Positions 1-11,865 of a stretch of 64,000 nt of DNA are shown here, one piece after another. The stretch's first letter is position 1; the number at the start of each line of letters is the position of its first letter. The stretch is from Synchiropus splendidus (lineage: Eukaryota > Chordata > Actinopteri > Syngnathiformes > Callionymidae). Made by a program: the position numbers and the translations under genes. Where the stretch lies: contig NC_071334.1 of assembly GCF_027744825.2 (NCBI RefSeq), positions 63,214,937 through 63,278,936 on the forward strand, written 5' to 3'. Under the pieces are notes generated by a model, which worked only from the letters and a program-made list of their open reading frames with translations, searched no databases and had not been told where the DNA came from.

Positions 1-212
1 AGTGGACTGTGCATGTTCTCCCTGTACCTGCGTGGGTTTTCTCAAGTTTCCTCCCACAGCCACATGCTCACTAGGTGAATTGGACACTCTAAAATTGGCC
101 ATAGGTGTGTGTGCGTGTGTGGGAGTGTTTCAGAAGCAGATCCCTGTCACAATGTAAACCTGCAGAAATCAATGAACCTTGAACAATGACACTGTGTTTC
201 TTTCTTCTTCAG
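1..212. repeat. End of intron 2 of copy A with interspersed repeat
   Basis: Bases 1 to about 130 are the middle of the fish interspersed repeat present in intron 2 of the other copies (CCTCCCACAGCCACATGCTC and a TG-rich stretch). The rest is ordinary intron up to the exon 3 acceptor (CAG at 210-212). Exons 1 and 2 of copy A lie outside the window. Confidence 0.75.
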
Positions 213-720
213 GTTGGTGCTGATCCCAACACTGTCCGCATCTGCTACCAAAATGCCAAGTCTGTTCCTACTGGCGACTGTGTGGTGATGCAGTATAGAA
301 ATGAAATGACGGGATTTCAAATTAGAATTTCTGGCGACATTAATCGAAAACAACTCTTCGAAAATCTATTTCCAAACCTGGTTCTTGAAGATGGAAATTG
401 CGTCATTGCTATAAGCATTCATGATTCAGCAGAAAAATATTTTGTAAGTAACTCTCTCTCTCTCACACACACACACATTGTCCCTCTATCTTTGTGGGGA
501 CCTCACATTGCCATCATGCTCCCTCCAGCCTCTCACCCTTAACTCAACTCTCCAAAAGAAATGACTGACCTTAACCAGGACACTGAACCAAACTGAAACC
601 CATTTAGAATGACCCAGTTATTTTAAAGTTTTAATCCTTAAATTTAGGCTGAACCTTGCATAGACTGGCAAAATGTCCCCAAAAATCCACATAGTCCCCA
701 CGAGTACAGCTGTACGAGGA

Positions 721-780
<60 letters not shown>

Positions 781-3700
781 CACTCTTCATTCTCTTTCAG
801 TTTACCTTCATTTTGGATGGATTTGGAGCTCAGTCATTCTTCTTCCTCAGAACCAGCATCAGGCATACAACCTTTGTAAGTCCATTGTCACACTCTCCTA
901 TGATTCAATGCTTTGGACTTGAATTGTCAGCAACATAATGTGGACTTGCTGAGAACACTCTGAATTTTTTTGTTTTTTCAGAACGTGTCTTTGCTTCACC
1001 GAGGAGACGTATTTACCACTCATGAAATGAACGCAGATAATTCTTCCTTATTCATAGACACCAGTAGCTGCAGATATGAAGGTCAATCAGTCAAATCAAT
1101 ATTTGCGTTCGTCACTTATATTTCTTTAGTTTGTAATCGTTTTCTGCCTCTGAAATCACAGGTATTATTTTTGGAAGAGGATCAATAATTGACTACGACT
1201 CTTCGACCTGCCAATCACTGTTGTGCAACTACACTTGCCGGATCACTATAGCAGGATGTGCCAACAACGAGAGCTGCATCAATAGCAGGTACAGCTACAG
1301 TCATGGCCAAAGGTTTTGAGAATGACACAAATATTACATTTTCAAAAGTCTGTTCCTTGAGGGTTTTTAGGTGTTTGCCAGATGTTTTTATGGTATAATG
1401 ACATACAATTAGAAGCATTTCACAAGTATTAAAAGCTTTTATTGAGGATTACATGTAACAGGTCAATATTTGCAGTGTTGACCCTTCTTTTTCAAGACCT
1501 CTGCAAATCTCCCTGGCATGCTGTCGATCAACCTCTGAACCAAATCCTGACTGATGGCCGTCCATTCTTGCATAATCAATGCTTGGAGTTTGTCAGAATT
1601 TGTGGATTTTGATTGTCCACCCGCCTCTTGAGGATTGGCCACAAGTTCTCAGTGGGATTAAGATCTGGAGAGTTTCCTGGCCAAGGGCCCAAAATCTTAA
1701 TGTTTTGTTCCCTAAGCCATTTTGTTACGACCTTTGCTATATGGCAATGTGCTCCATCATGCTGGAAAAGGCATTCTTCATCACCAAATTGCCCCTGCAT
1801 GGTTGGGAGACTGGCACCATTCTTTGTTCATCGCTGTGTTTTTAGGCAAGATTCTAAGAGAGCCCACTCCCTTGACCGAAAAGCAACCCCACACATGAAT
1901 GGTCTCAGGATGCTTCACTGTGGGCATGAGACAAGACTGATGGTAGCGCTCACCTCGTCTTCTCCGAACAAGCCTTCGTCCAGATGCCCCAAACAATCGG
2001 AAAGGGGATTCATCAGAGAAAATGACTTTACCCCAGTCCTCAGCAGTCCAGTCCTGTAACTTCTGCAGAATATCAGTCTGTCCCTGATGTTTTTGCTGGA
2101 GAGAAGTGGCTTCTTTGCTGCCCTCCTTGACACCAGGCCTTCCTCCAAAAGTCTTCGCCTTACTGTGCGCGCAGATGCACTCACACCTGCCTGCTGCCAT
2201 TTCTGAGCAAGCTCTCTGAGTCTTGCCTAAAAACACAGCAATGAACAAAGAATGGGACCAGAACATCCTCCGACAGCAACTTCTCCCAACCATCCAGGGG
2301 CAATTTGGTGATGAAGAATGCCTTTTCCAGCATGATGGAGCACATTGCCATATAGCAAAGGTCGTAACAAAATGGCTTAGGAAACAAAACATTAAGATTT
2401 TGGGCCCGTGGAATGAAACTCTCCAGATCTTAATCCCATTGTGAACTTGTGGCCAATCCTCAAGAGGAAAACCCACAAATTCTGACAAACTCCAAGCATT
2501 GATTATGCAAGAATGGACGGCCATCAGTCAAGATTTTGTTCAGAAGTTGATCGACAGCATGCCAGGGAGATTTGCAGAGGTCTTGAAAGAGAAGGGTCAA
2601 CACTGCAAATATTGACCTGTTACATGTAATCCTCAATAAAAGCTTATAATACTTGTGAAATGCTTCTAATTGTATGTCATTATACCATAGAAACATCTGG
2701 CAAACACCTAAAAACCCTCAAGGAACTGACTTTGTGAAAATGTAATATTTGTGTCATTCTCAAAACCTTTGGCCATGACTGTACACTGATACGGCTCTGT
2801 TCTCTGCTAGGAAATGTTCAGGCCTGTGGTCAGACTGACTCCTCCCCTGTTGTTTTGCTCTCCGCTCTAACCAGGTGTGAGGCCTCCAAACGGAGGGTGT
2901 GTACTGTTTCTGGCCGCACCATCGTGTCCTTTCATGAGGACGTCGTAAATATCCCCGATCGCTGCACCTACATGCTGGTCACCAACAAACAAGGCAACTT
3001 CAAGCTTTACGGCAAATTTCAAGAGCGACGTCGAAGAGATGTGGCTTTGCTGTCTGAAGTCATCCTGGATTTCAACGGTGAAATCTTCTATCTGAAACAG
3101 GGCAGCAAACTTGAGGTAGGTTCTTCTTCCTCTGAAGACTTAGGGATGTGAGCGACAACAAAGAACCAAGAATAGATTTCTTTCTTTCCATTGAACTCCA
3201 CTTCCATCAATGTTATATCATACTGTCTTTGGACCAGCGCCTCACCATCACCAGGGTCTTTGAAGGTTGAATTGAACCTCCACCTGTCATACACTGGCTG
3301 AGGTCATGTGGGCTAATAGAGAGCTTTGGTGCTGTTCTGTTGGCTTATTGGCTTCACTTCCGTGGTAGGAGCACCGTAATGCTACTGCCACCTGGTGTTG
3401 TTAAACAGATAACACATCGACAAATGAATGTTGAGTAAAGACGTCCCAATATGGGTGGAAGAGAACGGTTGGGCAGAGCTGTGTGTGCTCTTACAGTTCT
3501 GTAGTGCAGTCGCTTCCGTCACAAGTTTCCTGAATTAGTCTGTGCTGAGTGGATTCATTTCAGTTTCAGAGTTCCATTTCAGTATTTCCCTCTGAATGCA
3601 GAAAGATGCTGTTGAGCATCCTGTGGGGCCTGGTGTGCTGGAGATGGATGGTGTGAGGTTCTCCAAGAGCCAACAGGGAGTTACTGCCTCACTGAGACTC

Positions 3701-5954
3701 GGTCATAGGAATCTCACTGTCATCTTCGACGGAAACACCGCTCACGTGATAGGTAACCAAATCCAAGCACGGATCCTGCTGATGGGAAGACTGATCCTGT
3801 TTCGTCGACACGTGTTCTCTCCTGCAGCTCCAGACGGGGCCAGACTGACTGGTCCTTGTGGGGACCTGACCAACCCGCAGAACACCGTGCCAGCTAGCCC
3901 TGAATGGAAGCTGAGTGATCCGGGGTATGACACTCTCACGCTCATCCTTATTAAAGACATGACCTTCATCCAGAGCTTTGAATGTTTTGAGACTTGCAGC
4001 AGACCCATGCTCAATGTCCATGAGACATTTGGATTCTTCTATCTGACCTAACTGAAAAAGTCTGTGTCTCTCATGAGCATGTTGTTTATGCAGCTGCTCT
4101 GTCTCCCTCCAGCTGCTCCTCTAATTTCCGTGATCCTGATCCGGCCATCAACTGTACAGATGCAACTGAATAGTAAGAGTTCTTCACTGCATCAGTGGGC
4201 TAGTGCTTTTTCATGAAGTGAATAAAAGACCTGTGCTTGTGTCCAGCTGTGAAGCACTGACCCGCCCGCCCTTCGCTCTGTGTCACCGCCATCTGGACCC
4301 CATCGGCTTCATTGCTAGCTGCACCAGTATTCTCTGCCATTACCCAGCTGTGGACAATATTCAGTGTCATCTGCTGAAGGCCTACGTCACAGCGTGCAAC
4401 CTGCTGGCTCCCAACGCTCTGACCAACTGGAGGCCATCGGTGGGATGTGGTGAGAGATTCAACACAGTCTCAATCATTGTTTCTCTTCACTGCGAAACAC
4501 AAAAGGCAGGATTAACATGTTCTTCTCGATAAATGCAGTTGCTGCTCTGCAAGTCTTTATAACTGACAACACTTCACCCTGTCTGTGAGCTCTTTCCTTG
4601 CCTGCGTGAGTGAGACTAACCTCTGCGTCTCCCCCAGGTGAGCCCACCGTGGACTTATGCCTGGACACACACTGCAGCGAGAATGAGTTCTGCGGGCAGA
4701 CACGTGGAGGAGAAGCACGTTGCTTTTGTCGTGCCATTTTTTCTGCCGATTATCAGTTCACAAACACCTTTGGTAGGAAAATATCCACACACGTCCGTAC
4801 ATGTCTGGAGAGTGAGACGCTTGAGTCCCCCTTTGCTCGTAGGTGGACCAGTGATATGCAACAGCACCTCTGCTACAATCAGTCTGGCCAACTGCCTCCT
4901 GGAAGAAAGACGGATCGACTACAGAACCTTAGCCCTCAGAGACAGAAGCTGCCGGGGCTCTTTCGACAACCAAACCCATCAAGTGACCTTTTTCTACGAC
5001 AGTCAAAACCTCTGTCAAACCCATGTGACGGTGAGACCCTGCAGTGAGATTTGACATGTGTAAAAAGAGATGGATTAACTCTGATACTTTTTCATAGCAA
5101 AACGAAAGCCACATCATCTACAACAACAGCATCACAGTGGACGGTGCGTCCCAGAACAGGATCATCACTCGCCAGCGCCAGATTGGCATCGACTTTTCCT
5201 GTGTTCACTTCAAACCTGCGATGCAGACGGTGGTGTTCCGTGTCCGTGGAAGGTCAGCAGCCCGACCATCTGGACCTGCTTCCACTGGGACTTTGCCTTA
5301 ATCGACCTCTTGTGTTTGACAGCTCAGTGTTGCAGCGGGTGGTCGGCTACTGGACCTACACTCTGGTCATGACGGCCTACTTAGACGAGGCCCTGACTCG
5401 CTTGATCGGCCCCAACACTGAGCTCAGGTTGGATCAGCCAGTGTGGGTGAAGATAGAGGCCATTGGACTAGACAATCCTGTTCTTGCTCTGGTCACGGAG
5501 TCCTGCTGGATGACGCCATCTTCTGACGTCAGCCTGGAACATTTCCTGGTTATGAACGGGTGAGAATGCAGCTGAAGCAGATGCTGAGAATCCATGCTTA
5601 CACACAGAGCTTCTGTGTCATTGCAGCTGTGCCAATCTTTTGGACGGAACAGTGGTGGTGGACACAAACGGTGTTGGGATGTTCAACATCTTCTCCTTCA
5701 ACATGTTTGAGTTTGTGGGCCATGTCAGCGACCTCAATCTGCACTGTAGGGTGCAGATATGCAACACTCTGGTGGACGATTGTGTGCCTGTAAGTAACAC
5801 ACACGCATGAGCCCACACACACACACAGAAATACTTATGTCTCCCTCATTATGAGCAGAACTGTGAAGGTGAGGGCAGTGGGAGATCACGCCGATCCACA
5901 GATGAAGAGGACTCCATCATCTCCATGCAGTGGAACATCGAGGAACCCAACTAA
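213..5954 (+). CDS. Copy A: secreted VWD-C8-ZP protein, alpha-tectorin-like (5' end outside window)
   Basis: Coding exons 3-17 read at 213-443, 801-875, 982-1081, 1162-1288, 2875-3115, 3602-3752, 3828-3924, 4113-4172, 4247-4449, 4638-4772, 4843-5030, 5098-5252, 5323-5559, 5627-5789 and 5859-5954 (TAA). All introns are GT-AG and the phases join without a stop. The signal-peptide exon and exon 2 must lie upstream of base 1. Exons 3-6 give the variable N-terminal region, 7-9 the VWD module, 11 the C8 module, 12 a cysteine-rich EGF/TIL-like module and 13-16 the ZP module. The N-terminal exons are the most divergent in the array (exon 3 has 77 codons against 76 in B, F and G). Intron 6 holds a 1.48-kb Tc1-type element 9 bases after the exon 6 donor, so correct splicing here is not certain. 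Function is inferred from domains: an extracellular polymer-forming matrix or mucus protein. Confidence 0.85.
722..779. repeat. (CA)n microsatellite in intron 3 of copy A
   Basis: About 29 uninterrupted CA units lie just before the exon 4 acceptor. The same intron in B, D, F and G has only 6-10 units, so this tract expanded in copy A. Confidence 0.95.
1298..2781 (-). mobile_element. Tc1-type transposon with two 3'-derived ends (foldback)
   Basis: The element is flanked by TA at 1296-1297 and 2782-2783, with termini CAGTCATGGCC and GGCCATGACTG. The minus strand encodes a broken Tc1-type transposase: IFSDES (first acidic residue), FQHDGAHCHIA (second) and NSPDLNPTENLW (third), with frameshifts between. 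The terminal repeats are far longer than in a normal Tc1. About 550 bases at the right (about 2229-2781) are an inverted copy of the left end (about 1298-1848), including the C-terminal transposase part, now on the plus strand. The helix-turn-helix end of the gene is missing. It lies in intron 6 of copy A, at a TA that copies B, D, F and G carry unoccupied (TCTACACTG). Confidence 0.9.
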
Positions 5955-6180
5955 CGATTTGGTCTGCTGGGAAAATGGATGCATGGTGGGGATGATGGGC
6001 TTCTCTTCTACTTACCTTGTGTTGAAGGACCGTATTTTGAAAGTTGACGGTTCTGCTTCAGTGCAACATGTAACCAACAACTGGGACTATGGTGAAGTGT
6101 AGGGTGTGCATGCCGTTGTTATGAGTGGTGGACGTCTTCTTAGATTTAATCTAGAACTGGGTGAATTATTCGGGAATAAA
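5955..6180 (+). terminator. Copy A 3' UTR with AATAAA
   Basis: Sequence shared by all intact copies follows the stop codon, and AATAAA lies at 6175-6180, about 220 bases downstream. It is the first such signal after the stop. Confidence 0.7.
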
Positions 6181-6677
6181 TACTTTTTAAGATCGTGATT
6201 AAAATGTCCTTAATAAACTGATTTGTCGTCTTGGGTGTCGTCTCTACACGACCAACAATACAAGAAGGAATAAGACAAGAATAAGACATCAGATTTCCAT
6301 AGACAACCACTCACACACACAACCAGGTGCTCTGTTTAGTGCTGAGATTTTTGTGCTCCAGTCAGAAATGGGTCTTGTGTGATCCCAAAAGGAACTAGCG
6401 TAGGTACCATCCATATTGGGAATGGTGGGGGACATTCAATCTTTTTTGTGTCTTCCATGGTGTGCTGTGTGTGCTGCTAGGTCAACACCCGGGGCTGCTT
6501 GGATAAAACTCTGTTTGGGGACTAAGTAAGGTTCAACATTCATTGAAAATTCCACAGCAGAGTTCGGAGCATCTGTACATCCGCAGCAGATGATGAAAAC
6601 AGGAACTGGAAACAGGCACATTAAGAGAATCATGAGCGACAGAGAAACATCAGTGAATGTAGGATCCAAGACGACAA
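6181..6677. other. Spacer X, start
   Basis: No gene seen. The first 110 bases match the 3' flank of copy F (about 44495-44600), and the rest matches parts of the Z spacers (for example GTTTAGTGCTGAGATTT, also near 23025 and 37160). It ends at the target site of the solo LTR. Confidence 0.6.
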
Positions 6678-7490
6678 TGTCATGGCTCCGCTTCCTGGCT
6701 CCTAGTCCTGGTTTTGCTTCTCTCCCTCTGTTCCTTTGGCACACGGCTGGAGCCGATTACCCCCTGATTGCTGTCTTCAAAAACACCTGGGCTCCAGCAA
6801 CGTGTGCCAGATCGTTGTCTTTGTTTCCTGCCAGTTCTCCTAGTCCCTGTGTGTTTCCACGTCCCCTGTGATGTTTCCTCTGGTTCCTGTGCTTCTGGAC
6901 TCCTCTCGTTCCCCCGTGGTAACTCCTGGTTCTCGTGTCTCTCCCTGTGTTCGGCTTCTTTTGTTCCATTTGCTAGCTCTCCTGGTTCTCGTGTCTCTTC
7001 CTGTGTTCGGCTTTTAGTTCTGTTGCTAACTAGTTCATTTAACTCGTGGCTCTCTTTGTTTTCGTTCTCTTATTCTGTGCGCTTGCTAGTTCTTTTGTTA
7101 TACTGTACTGTACTGTAATCCTGCTGCCTTGAGTTAGTGTTTTTGATTTCTTGCTGTTTGCCGTGTTTCTTGGTTTCTTTTGTAGTTTGTTCACGGTTTC
7201 ATTTGTGATTTAAGTTCATTTAACTCCCGGTTCGGTGACGCTTTCTGTTTTGACTTTTTACTCATGTTTGTGCACTTCTGTTAGTATTGGTTACTCTGTT
7301 TTTACATTCTGTGTTCGCTCTGTTTCTCCCGGTTCGGTGACGCTTTCTGTTCTGTTTTTAGTTTGTTTACTTATTAAATATTATTTATAATTCCCTCCTG
7401 CCTCCTGTGCCTATAACCACTTGCACTTGGGTCCTACACCACGTCTCCTATACGTGGCTTTAGCTCCCTCGTCCCTTCGTACTCGTGACA
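6678..7490 (+). mobile_element. Solo LTR, 813 bp, with GACAA target duplication
   Basis: Begins TGTCATGG and ends TCGTGACA, with GACAA on both sides (6673-6677 and 7491-7495). It contains the CTCCCGGTTCGGTGACGC motif and TTATTAAATATTA near the 3' end. The same LTR family occurs in reverse at 18613-19231, 32354-32971 and 57723-58278. No internal retroelement sequence adjoins it, so it is a solo LTR left by recombination. After its relatives in spacer Y it is assigned to a Ty3/gypsy-type element; the family name is not known to me. Confidence 0.85.
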
Positions 7491-8014
7491 GACAAAATCT
7501 CTCCAATGTGCCTCCCCAAATTCTGTGTGACCTTCTGAGGACGCACCATGAAAATTTCCAACAGATGCGCTTCTCCTCAACACAACAATTTACTGCCGAG
7601 TTAGTTAGGGCAGAACAACAAACATGCAAACAGGATTTATTGACAAAGAGACAAAAATATATAAACATAAGTGAACTCATTTAAAAGAACAATAGCCACG
7701 GGAGCAAATCAATATTTGATGTCTGTACCTCATTGAGGCACATTTCCTCCTGATAGACGGGAAAGAACAGTAAACAATATCACATTTATTAATACATAAT
7801 AAATGCTTACACAAATCAGAGTTTCTGAATGAAACCAGGTTAATCCATTACTCATGTTGTCAAAAAGTTTGGCCCAAAGACACTTGGTTACTTGGTTAAT
7901 TGGACACTTCAAATTGCCCCTAGTTATGTGTGTGTGTGTGTCCTGCTATGGACTGGTGACCTGTCCATGGTGTATTCCCGCCTCTCGCCCAATGACTGAA
8001 ATCTAAGAAAATAA
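7491..8014. other. Spacer X: Z-like sequence and end of interspersed repeat
   Basis: No gene seen. Bases 7496-7860 match the Z spacers (CTCCAATGTGCCTCC, CAATAGCCACGGGAGCAAAT, AAACCAGGTTAATCC). From about 7895 comes the 3' part of the common fish repeat: TTAATTGGACA, a short TG tract, CTGGTGACCTGTCC and CGCCTCTCGCCCAATGAC. Confidence 0.65.
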
Positions 8015-8590
8015 TGTCATGGCTCGTCTAGGAGGTTGAACCCGGAAGCTGACTTGGCACGGGTTTACAGAAGACTCGGGAGAGCGAGGATAATTTCACC
8101 ATTTATTAATATAAACACAAAAAAAGAACAGGAACGATAAACCAAGGACGTCAACACCAAATGCAGAGTGAGGAAACATGAGCAGGGGCAGGAAAAAAAA
8201 CCTGAAACAGAAAACAGGCGATTAGTAAGAAGCCTGGCAAAGGGGGACAACAGAGGATGCACTTGGAGGTTGCTCACGAGGCCCAATTAAGAAAAAGCGC
8301 TCAGCAGTGGATCTAGATCACACACAAGGAAATAACTATAACGTGGAGAAACAGAAGTGAGTCTCACCAAAAACACTCACACGCGCAGCAGCAGCAAGGA
8401 GCAATAAATGAAAGCAGGGGAACGAGAGTAACTAAGAAGGTGGCTGAGAAAAGACGTCAAGCACACGCACAGAATTTAGAACGATAGGAGCACAAGAGAA
8501 GAGAGGGAAAATTCCAAGAAAAAGGAGGACATTCAAAAAGACAAAACGAAAGACCTGGACCAAGAGAACAAGAGAATCCAGTAACTTGTT
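8015..8590 (-). mobile_element. LTR-like fragment, minus strand, truncated
   Basis: Read on the minus strand, this block holds a long pyrimidine-rich stretch, AATAAATGGTG as a possible poly(A) signal, and ends CGAGCCATGACA, the usual layout of an LTR 3' end. The same block lies at about 45146-45800 and, in part, about 61945-62370. Its 5' end is not clear here because another repeat joins at about 8480-8500. No gag or pol sequence adjoins it. Confidence 0.5.
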
Positions 8591-9495
8591 CTTCACCTGG
8601 TGTCCAACTGTAATGGTAAACGAATGGAATCAATGGCAAACTCATAGGCTGAGTCTGAGAGAGAGACTCACGCACTTGGAATCCTTCACAGCAGCAAGGA
8701 ATATGATGAAATATTCAGATCTAGAAGACATGGAAGTGGATAATCTCAGGCTCTTCAGAGATCAAGACATATCAAGGAGGACAGAAGTAACGGTCATCGA
8801 TGACGATATAGAACAAGAGGGAGGAGGGAGAAAAAAGCAACTCCCAAAGTAGGTTCCTGTCAAGAGGGGTCACAGTGTGGGAGTTGGAAAAAACACCTCA
8901 GCACATGAGCAACATTGAAGACACAACAACTGAACTCAAGGACTGAACATATGAGAGGGGGAGAAGGCAACTGGGGTGGGAAGACTCCCAGTGCAGATAT
9001 TGGGAGGGGTACTGCAGCCATTCGGGTGCTGCCACCAGCCTGCCTTTCTGCCCTGAGGCGGAAGGAGGCACAGTGGGGCCCAAAAAAGAAGACTCAGTGA
9101 TGGAATTGGAGGAGGGGCCAGAGGGTCTTGTCTGCAAAACTTCCAGGAGAGTTGAGCGACATTTGGAGGCCAGTTGTATCTGGGAGCCAATGAAGATAAC
9201 TTGCTATGGGCCCTAGTGGCTTCTTCCAATATGTTAGAAGTTCTCCATGCCATCATCCACTTTGCCAAGGGGCTCAGAAATCAAATCCATCTTGTGATTG
9301 TGCTCACACATTGCGTAAGTCTGAGTGTTGGCAGCCCTGCACGAGCTTCTCCAAGGCCAATGGTGCTGCTAACGGTTTCCAAACTTTGCAATAGAACAGG
9401 AAGCCGCCTCGACCAAGCAGCAGGAAACTTGTTATCGTAAATCCAATTCCGCGCCCGCCTGCAACATCCGCCACAGAAGGGATTGACATTCTGTG
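8590..9495. other. Repeated block shared with 48010-48475
   Basis: No recognisable gene. The block shares long stretches with the F-G spacer (for example GAAGATAACTTGCTATGGGC and GGGGCTCAGAAATCAAATCC). Compared with that copy, about 8660-9120 is extra. On the minus strand of the 48-kb copy a 90-codon open frame remains (48206-48478) which is broken here. It may be the remnant of a retroelement gene; I do not recognise it. Confidence 0.5.
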
Positions 9496-9974
9496 TTGGT
9501 CCCCTAACGCCGGACCGGGGACTGGTCCGTGGATCAATTGGTACCGGGCCACACAAGAAATAATTAATTATTTCCATTTTATGTGCTATCAGACTTTGAA
9601 TGATGTTTTAATTTGAAAAACTTTTTAATTTGAAAAATGACCAGATTCTCTTGGTTAAGCCTCAGTCACTTGAGAGCCAAAATGTAACCCACAAGCTCGC
9701 AAAATGAGTCAGAAACAGCAGTCTTTGGAAAGTTTCTTTGTGAAGAGGAAAAGGCTCAGTGAAGAGACAGGAGAAGAGGCCACCACTTCCAAGAAGAAGA
9801 AAGTTTTTAACAGACAATAGTGGTCGTCGTATTCGAAATATGGATTTATCATGGTTGGTGATTCCCACGTGCCAAGCACACAAACATGCAGAGGCCTTAT
9901 CTGACGGTTCAAAGTGGCAACCTCATAGGCCCGTGTAGGCCGGTCCACGGTGATAAAAGGGTTGGGGACCAGTG
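9496..9974 (+). mobile_element. Deleted hAT-type transposon (left end damaged)
   Basis: Left end TTGGTCCCCTAAC, right end GGTTGGGGACCAGTG, with GTGTATCC following. The better preserved sister copy at 48476-48956 shows both 15-bp termini and an 8-bp target duplication. Inside, on the plus strand, SQKQQSLESFFVKRKR begins a frame that soon reads GDSHVPS after a stop; this resembles the N-terminus of hAT/ZBED-type transposases. The rest of the transposase is deleted. Confidence 0.65.
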
Positions 9975-11430
9975 GTGTATCCAACTGCGTACCTTCTGTC
10001 AGGCCAGGCGGCCTCTCCTTTACCCATTTTCTATGTCGATTGTGTTGAGAGACCAGCTGATCAAATCTATGGTTTTTGATTCAGCGAGGATTGCAGTAAG
10101 AGACTCCAATATACCTCAGACGTGGACCACACAAGACCAAGAGCAGAAGCAGAGCACATAAGGTTCAGGAGGAAGCGAAAGAAAAAGTGTCCACTATCTT
10201 CGAGGAACAGAAGAGATGACAAAATTTCCTGACACGGTCATCATGACGTTCATCCAGAGCTTTTCCATCGAGACACCTTCCCACTGTATACGTACATATT
10301 CATGACATTGTTTTACTGTCAGCATACAAATCTGCGTACCTTAAATTCATCAGGACCACATCAGGCAGTGACATGCCTGTGAAGGTGGAGGGAAGACAGG
10401 AAACGGAAACGACAGAGAATAACAAAACAAAAGCACAAGGAAGGGATGCGGAAGAAATACAACAGATAAAAACAGATCCGTTAAAATGCGGACATGACAT
10501 CAAATGTAAATCATGGTACAGCTAATGTATTTCTTTCAAGACTCTCCCAACCCTGCGTTCCCCAGCGCGTCATAATTTTTTTGCCATAGGTTGGACCTGT
10601 CTGTTAAAGCAGAAATAAATGTTCTCCACAGATAACTGGGTCATGTACACGTAAGATTTGAATCACGTACCTTGTAGATCGAAGGAACCAGCAGTTTCCA
10701 ACTCAGCGTCAGAGACGGGATTTCGTCTTCTTTGGTTGTGTTCCATGCAGAAAGGCAGAACAGTTGCCACAGAGCTATGTGGTGCACCGAAACATTGCAA
10801 TTCAGTGCCAATTTCAGCATGAGCTTTTCCCATTTCAAAAATATCGTTTATGAGCTCATGGTACAGATGAAGTGTGGCCACCACGATGTTGCATTATTCA
10901 GGCTCGTCTTCACACTCCCTTTTTCTCCTTCCAAATTAAAAAAAAAAAAAAATCAGCATTTCATGCTTTCATTTTTCTGTTCTTGTCTGCAAACAGAAAA
11001 TTTGTGGTTTCTCAGTTGGTTTCTCAGAAAAACAAATAAATACTTTGTTCATTCGATTTTATTTTGAAACACAAAAGTGAATGACCAAAAGGTATACGGA
11101 TGGGCTTTCACTGCTCATATCAGTGAGTCCAGTTTGCAATGCTGCATATTCCACAGGCTGGTGTTTTTTTCATTGGGAATGAGGTTTGTTGCATTGAACA
11201 GCCTGATAACGGCCCTTCCGCTTCTTATTTATTTATTATTATGTGTTATGTTGTGATCGACATGTTTACTACAGTGTGCTACAGAGGTCTGTTATTGTTG
11301 AGCCACACGTGCCCAGTTGCGCGACCTGGTGGGCAGGTCGGAGAGTCTGCCCTCAGGACAGTGATCGACTTTCCAACCTTTGCAGAGAAAGAGAAGATCG
11401 GCTGAGAAGAAATTTCTGATCAAGTTATGT
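9975..11430. other. Spacer X, promoter-proximal half
   Basis: No gene recognised. The sequence is shared with 48957-49166 and 49843-50790 upstream of copy G. Bases about 10165-10490 occur here but not there; they resemble the block near 24590-24720 (GTGTCCACTATCTTC). A poly(A) run lies at about 10938-10952. Several short open frames on both strands are not supported by splice sites or conservation. Confidence 0.6.
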
Positions 11431-11748
11431 TGTCAAACAGCCACTGTTTTGTCCAGAGGACGTTTACTCTTGATAAACTCAAACCCAGTGAGGGTTCAGA
11501 ACGTCCCCCAAGCCATGTTGTCTGGGTCAATAGTGAAACTATGACGCGCTGGAACATCTATGCTCAGGATATGGTAAACAGAGAAGATGTCGTGATCATG
11601 GATGATTATAGGAACACTTTGTAAACAGTACTATTTATGTTGAGCAAAGACAAACGAAATAGCTTAAGATGGCACTATATACCCAGGTGTTCATCTTGGC
11701 ACTCTCAGAAGGCAGCAGAGCACCTGGTCTCCACCTCTACCACCAACG
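11431..11748 (+). promoter_or_regulatory. Copy B promoter and non-coding first exon
   Basis: About 260 bases before the TATA box are conserved before B, D, F and G, and in variant form before C, E and H. TATATAC lies at 11676-11682. About 30 bases on begins CTCAGAAGGCAGCAGAGCAC, a likely 5' UTR exon ending at 11748 before GTAAGA. The ATG at 11866 follows a stretch with CCACC in front, a good start context. Confidence 0.65.
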
Positions 11749-11865
11749 GTAAGATGTGTATGAGTTATGCTCGATACAGAATGTAAAACTGATTTCTCTG
11801 AAATGGTCTGGAAGAACAGGAAGACCAAAGAAGATTGAATTCTCCTGCTGGGTTCGTTCCCCACC

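Noticed and set aside
4474..4737. Minus-strand frame over exon 12 repeated in all copies
   Set aside because: Antisense of the cysteine-rich exon and its intron. Its conservation comes from the sense strand.
11427..11624. 65-codon plus-strand frame before copy B, repeated before other copies
   Set aside because: The frame changes by indels before C, E and H. It lies just upstream of the TATA box and its repetition follows from duplication of the whole flank. Treated as promoter DNA, not a gene.
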